The notes below the pieces were generated by a model. It was not told where the DNA came from and ran no database searches. It worked only from the letters and a program-made list of their open reading frames with translations. A program made the position numbers and the translations under genes. Source: G020353115 sp964389685 (GTDB taxonomy: Bacteria; Bacteroidota; Bacteroidia; Bacteroidales; VadinHA17). Taken from it: 7,011 nt of DNA. Below are positions 6,463-7,011 of this stretch, in pieces (position 1 is the stretch's first letter; the number at the start of each line of letters is the position of its first letter). The stretch lies in the NCBI GenBank assembly GCA_964389685.1, contig CAYMFM010000127.1, forward strand, positions 1 through 7,011, in the 5' to 3' direction.

Positions 6463-7011
6463 TTATTCATCATTCCCGTGATTCATAAATCCCTGTTTCC
6501 GGATCACTTCCAGAAACTGTTTTGAGAAAAAGATGTTGTCCTTCTTTGTATAGCGGTTATCCGTAAAGACCTGCGCCAGGGTCTCTTTCTGATTCTCCTC
6601 CAGCAGGTCGGCAGTCTCTGGCAATGCTTCCTTCTCTGCATAGATCGTGTCAATATCTTTCTCCGAATAATCGCGATAAGTCTCGTGATGCACCACTCCT
6701 TGCAGTGGAAGCCGATCAGTCAATCCGGGATCTTCATCGGGATACCCCACCACAATCGCAGCAACCGGGACCACCCCCTCCGGCAGGTTAAGGATGTCGG
6801 TCAACCGGTTTGCCATGTAGGTCGCTGTTCCCAGGTAGCAGATACCCAGTCCGTGTGCTTCCGCTGCCAGTGATACATTCTGAGAGACCAGCAGGGCGTC
6901 AATTGCAGCCGTGAAAAAGGAGAGGAAGTTATCGTACCCCGGATCGGCATTTCGCTGCCTGCACCACCTGTTGAACCGGTTGAAATCGGCACAAAAGGTA
7001 ATGTGCACCGG
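6463..7011 (-). CDS. NADPH-dependent nitroreductase family protein, NfsA/FRP-like (5' end outside window)
   Basis: C-terminal part of a flavin (FMN) nitroreductase-fold oxidoreductase. The frame is open to the right edge of the window, so the GTG at 7006-7008 is an internal valine codon and not a start; 182 residues plus stop are visible. Recognisable segments are FCADFNRFNRW near the edge, the helix containing AAEAHGLGICYLGT, in which the GLG(I/T)C(Y/W)LGT pattern is typical of the NfsA/FRP-like branch, and VVPVAAIVVGYPDEDP followed by RLPLQGVVHHETY, the usual hairpin and the segment leading into the C-terminal extension. Family members are about 240-250 residues, so roughly 60 N-terminal residues, including the arginine-rich FMN phosphate-binding segment, lie outside. 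NfsA-like enzymes reduce nitro compounds, quinones or flavins with NADPH, but the natural substrate is not predictable here. It converges on the Ldh2-family gene across a gene-free gap of 416 bp. Confidence 0.88.
   Translation of the reverse strand, partial: PVHITFCADFNRFNRWCRQRNADPGYDNFLSFFTAAIDALLVSQNVSLAAEAHGLGICYLGTATYMANRLTDILNLPEGVVPVAAIVVGYPDEDPGLTDRLPLQGVVHHETYRDYSEKDIDTIYAEKEALPETADLLEENQKETLAQVFTDNRYTKKDNIFFSKQFLEVIRKQGFMNHGNDE

Overview
The window looks like a chromosomal segment of a Bacteroidota bacterium, probably near Bacteroidales. The best evidence is a PorT-type outer-membrane protein, part of the type IX secretion system (T9SS), which is confined to this phylum. Supporting signs are the near absence of Shine-Dalgarno sequences before the genes, a TAnnTTTG-type -7 promoter element before purL, and moderate GC. 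The exact genus cannot be read from the sequence.

Layout, left to right: (1) a COG2509-type FAD-dependent oxidoreductase on the minus strand; (2) porT on the minus strand, 30 bp upstream of it and probably co-transcribed; (3) purL (small-form FGAM synthase) on the minus strand, upstream of porT and separated by a gap with a possible weak terminator; (4) a 170-210 bp divergent intergenic region holding the purL promoter candidate; (5) a complete Ldh2-family NAD(P)H-dependent dehydrogenase on the plus strand; (6) about 416 bp without a gene, holding an AT-rich inverted repeat, a repeat-like remnant and a cluster of five GTCnGAC palindromes; (7) the C-terminal three quarters of an NfsA/FRP-like nitroreductase on the minus strand, cut by the right edge and convergent with the dehydrogenase.

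The genes do not form an obvious shared pathway. purL is housekeeping purine synthesis, porT is protein secretion, and the three oxidoreductases have no visible common substrate. I see no phage, CRISPR, toxin-antitoxin, transposase or RNA gene, and no new multi-gene system. The most interesting material is non-coding: the GTCnGAC cluster in the 6047-6462 gap and the repeated use of the octamer ATCCGGAT across the window. The start sites of purL and porT also deserve correction, because the longest reading frame of each opens at a TTG codon that is probably not the true start.
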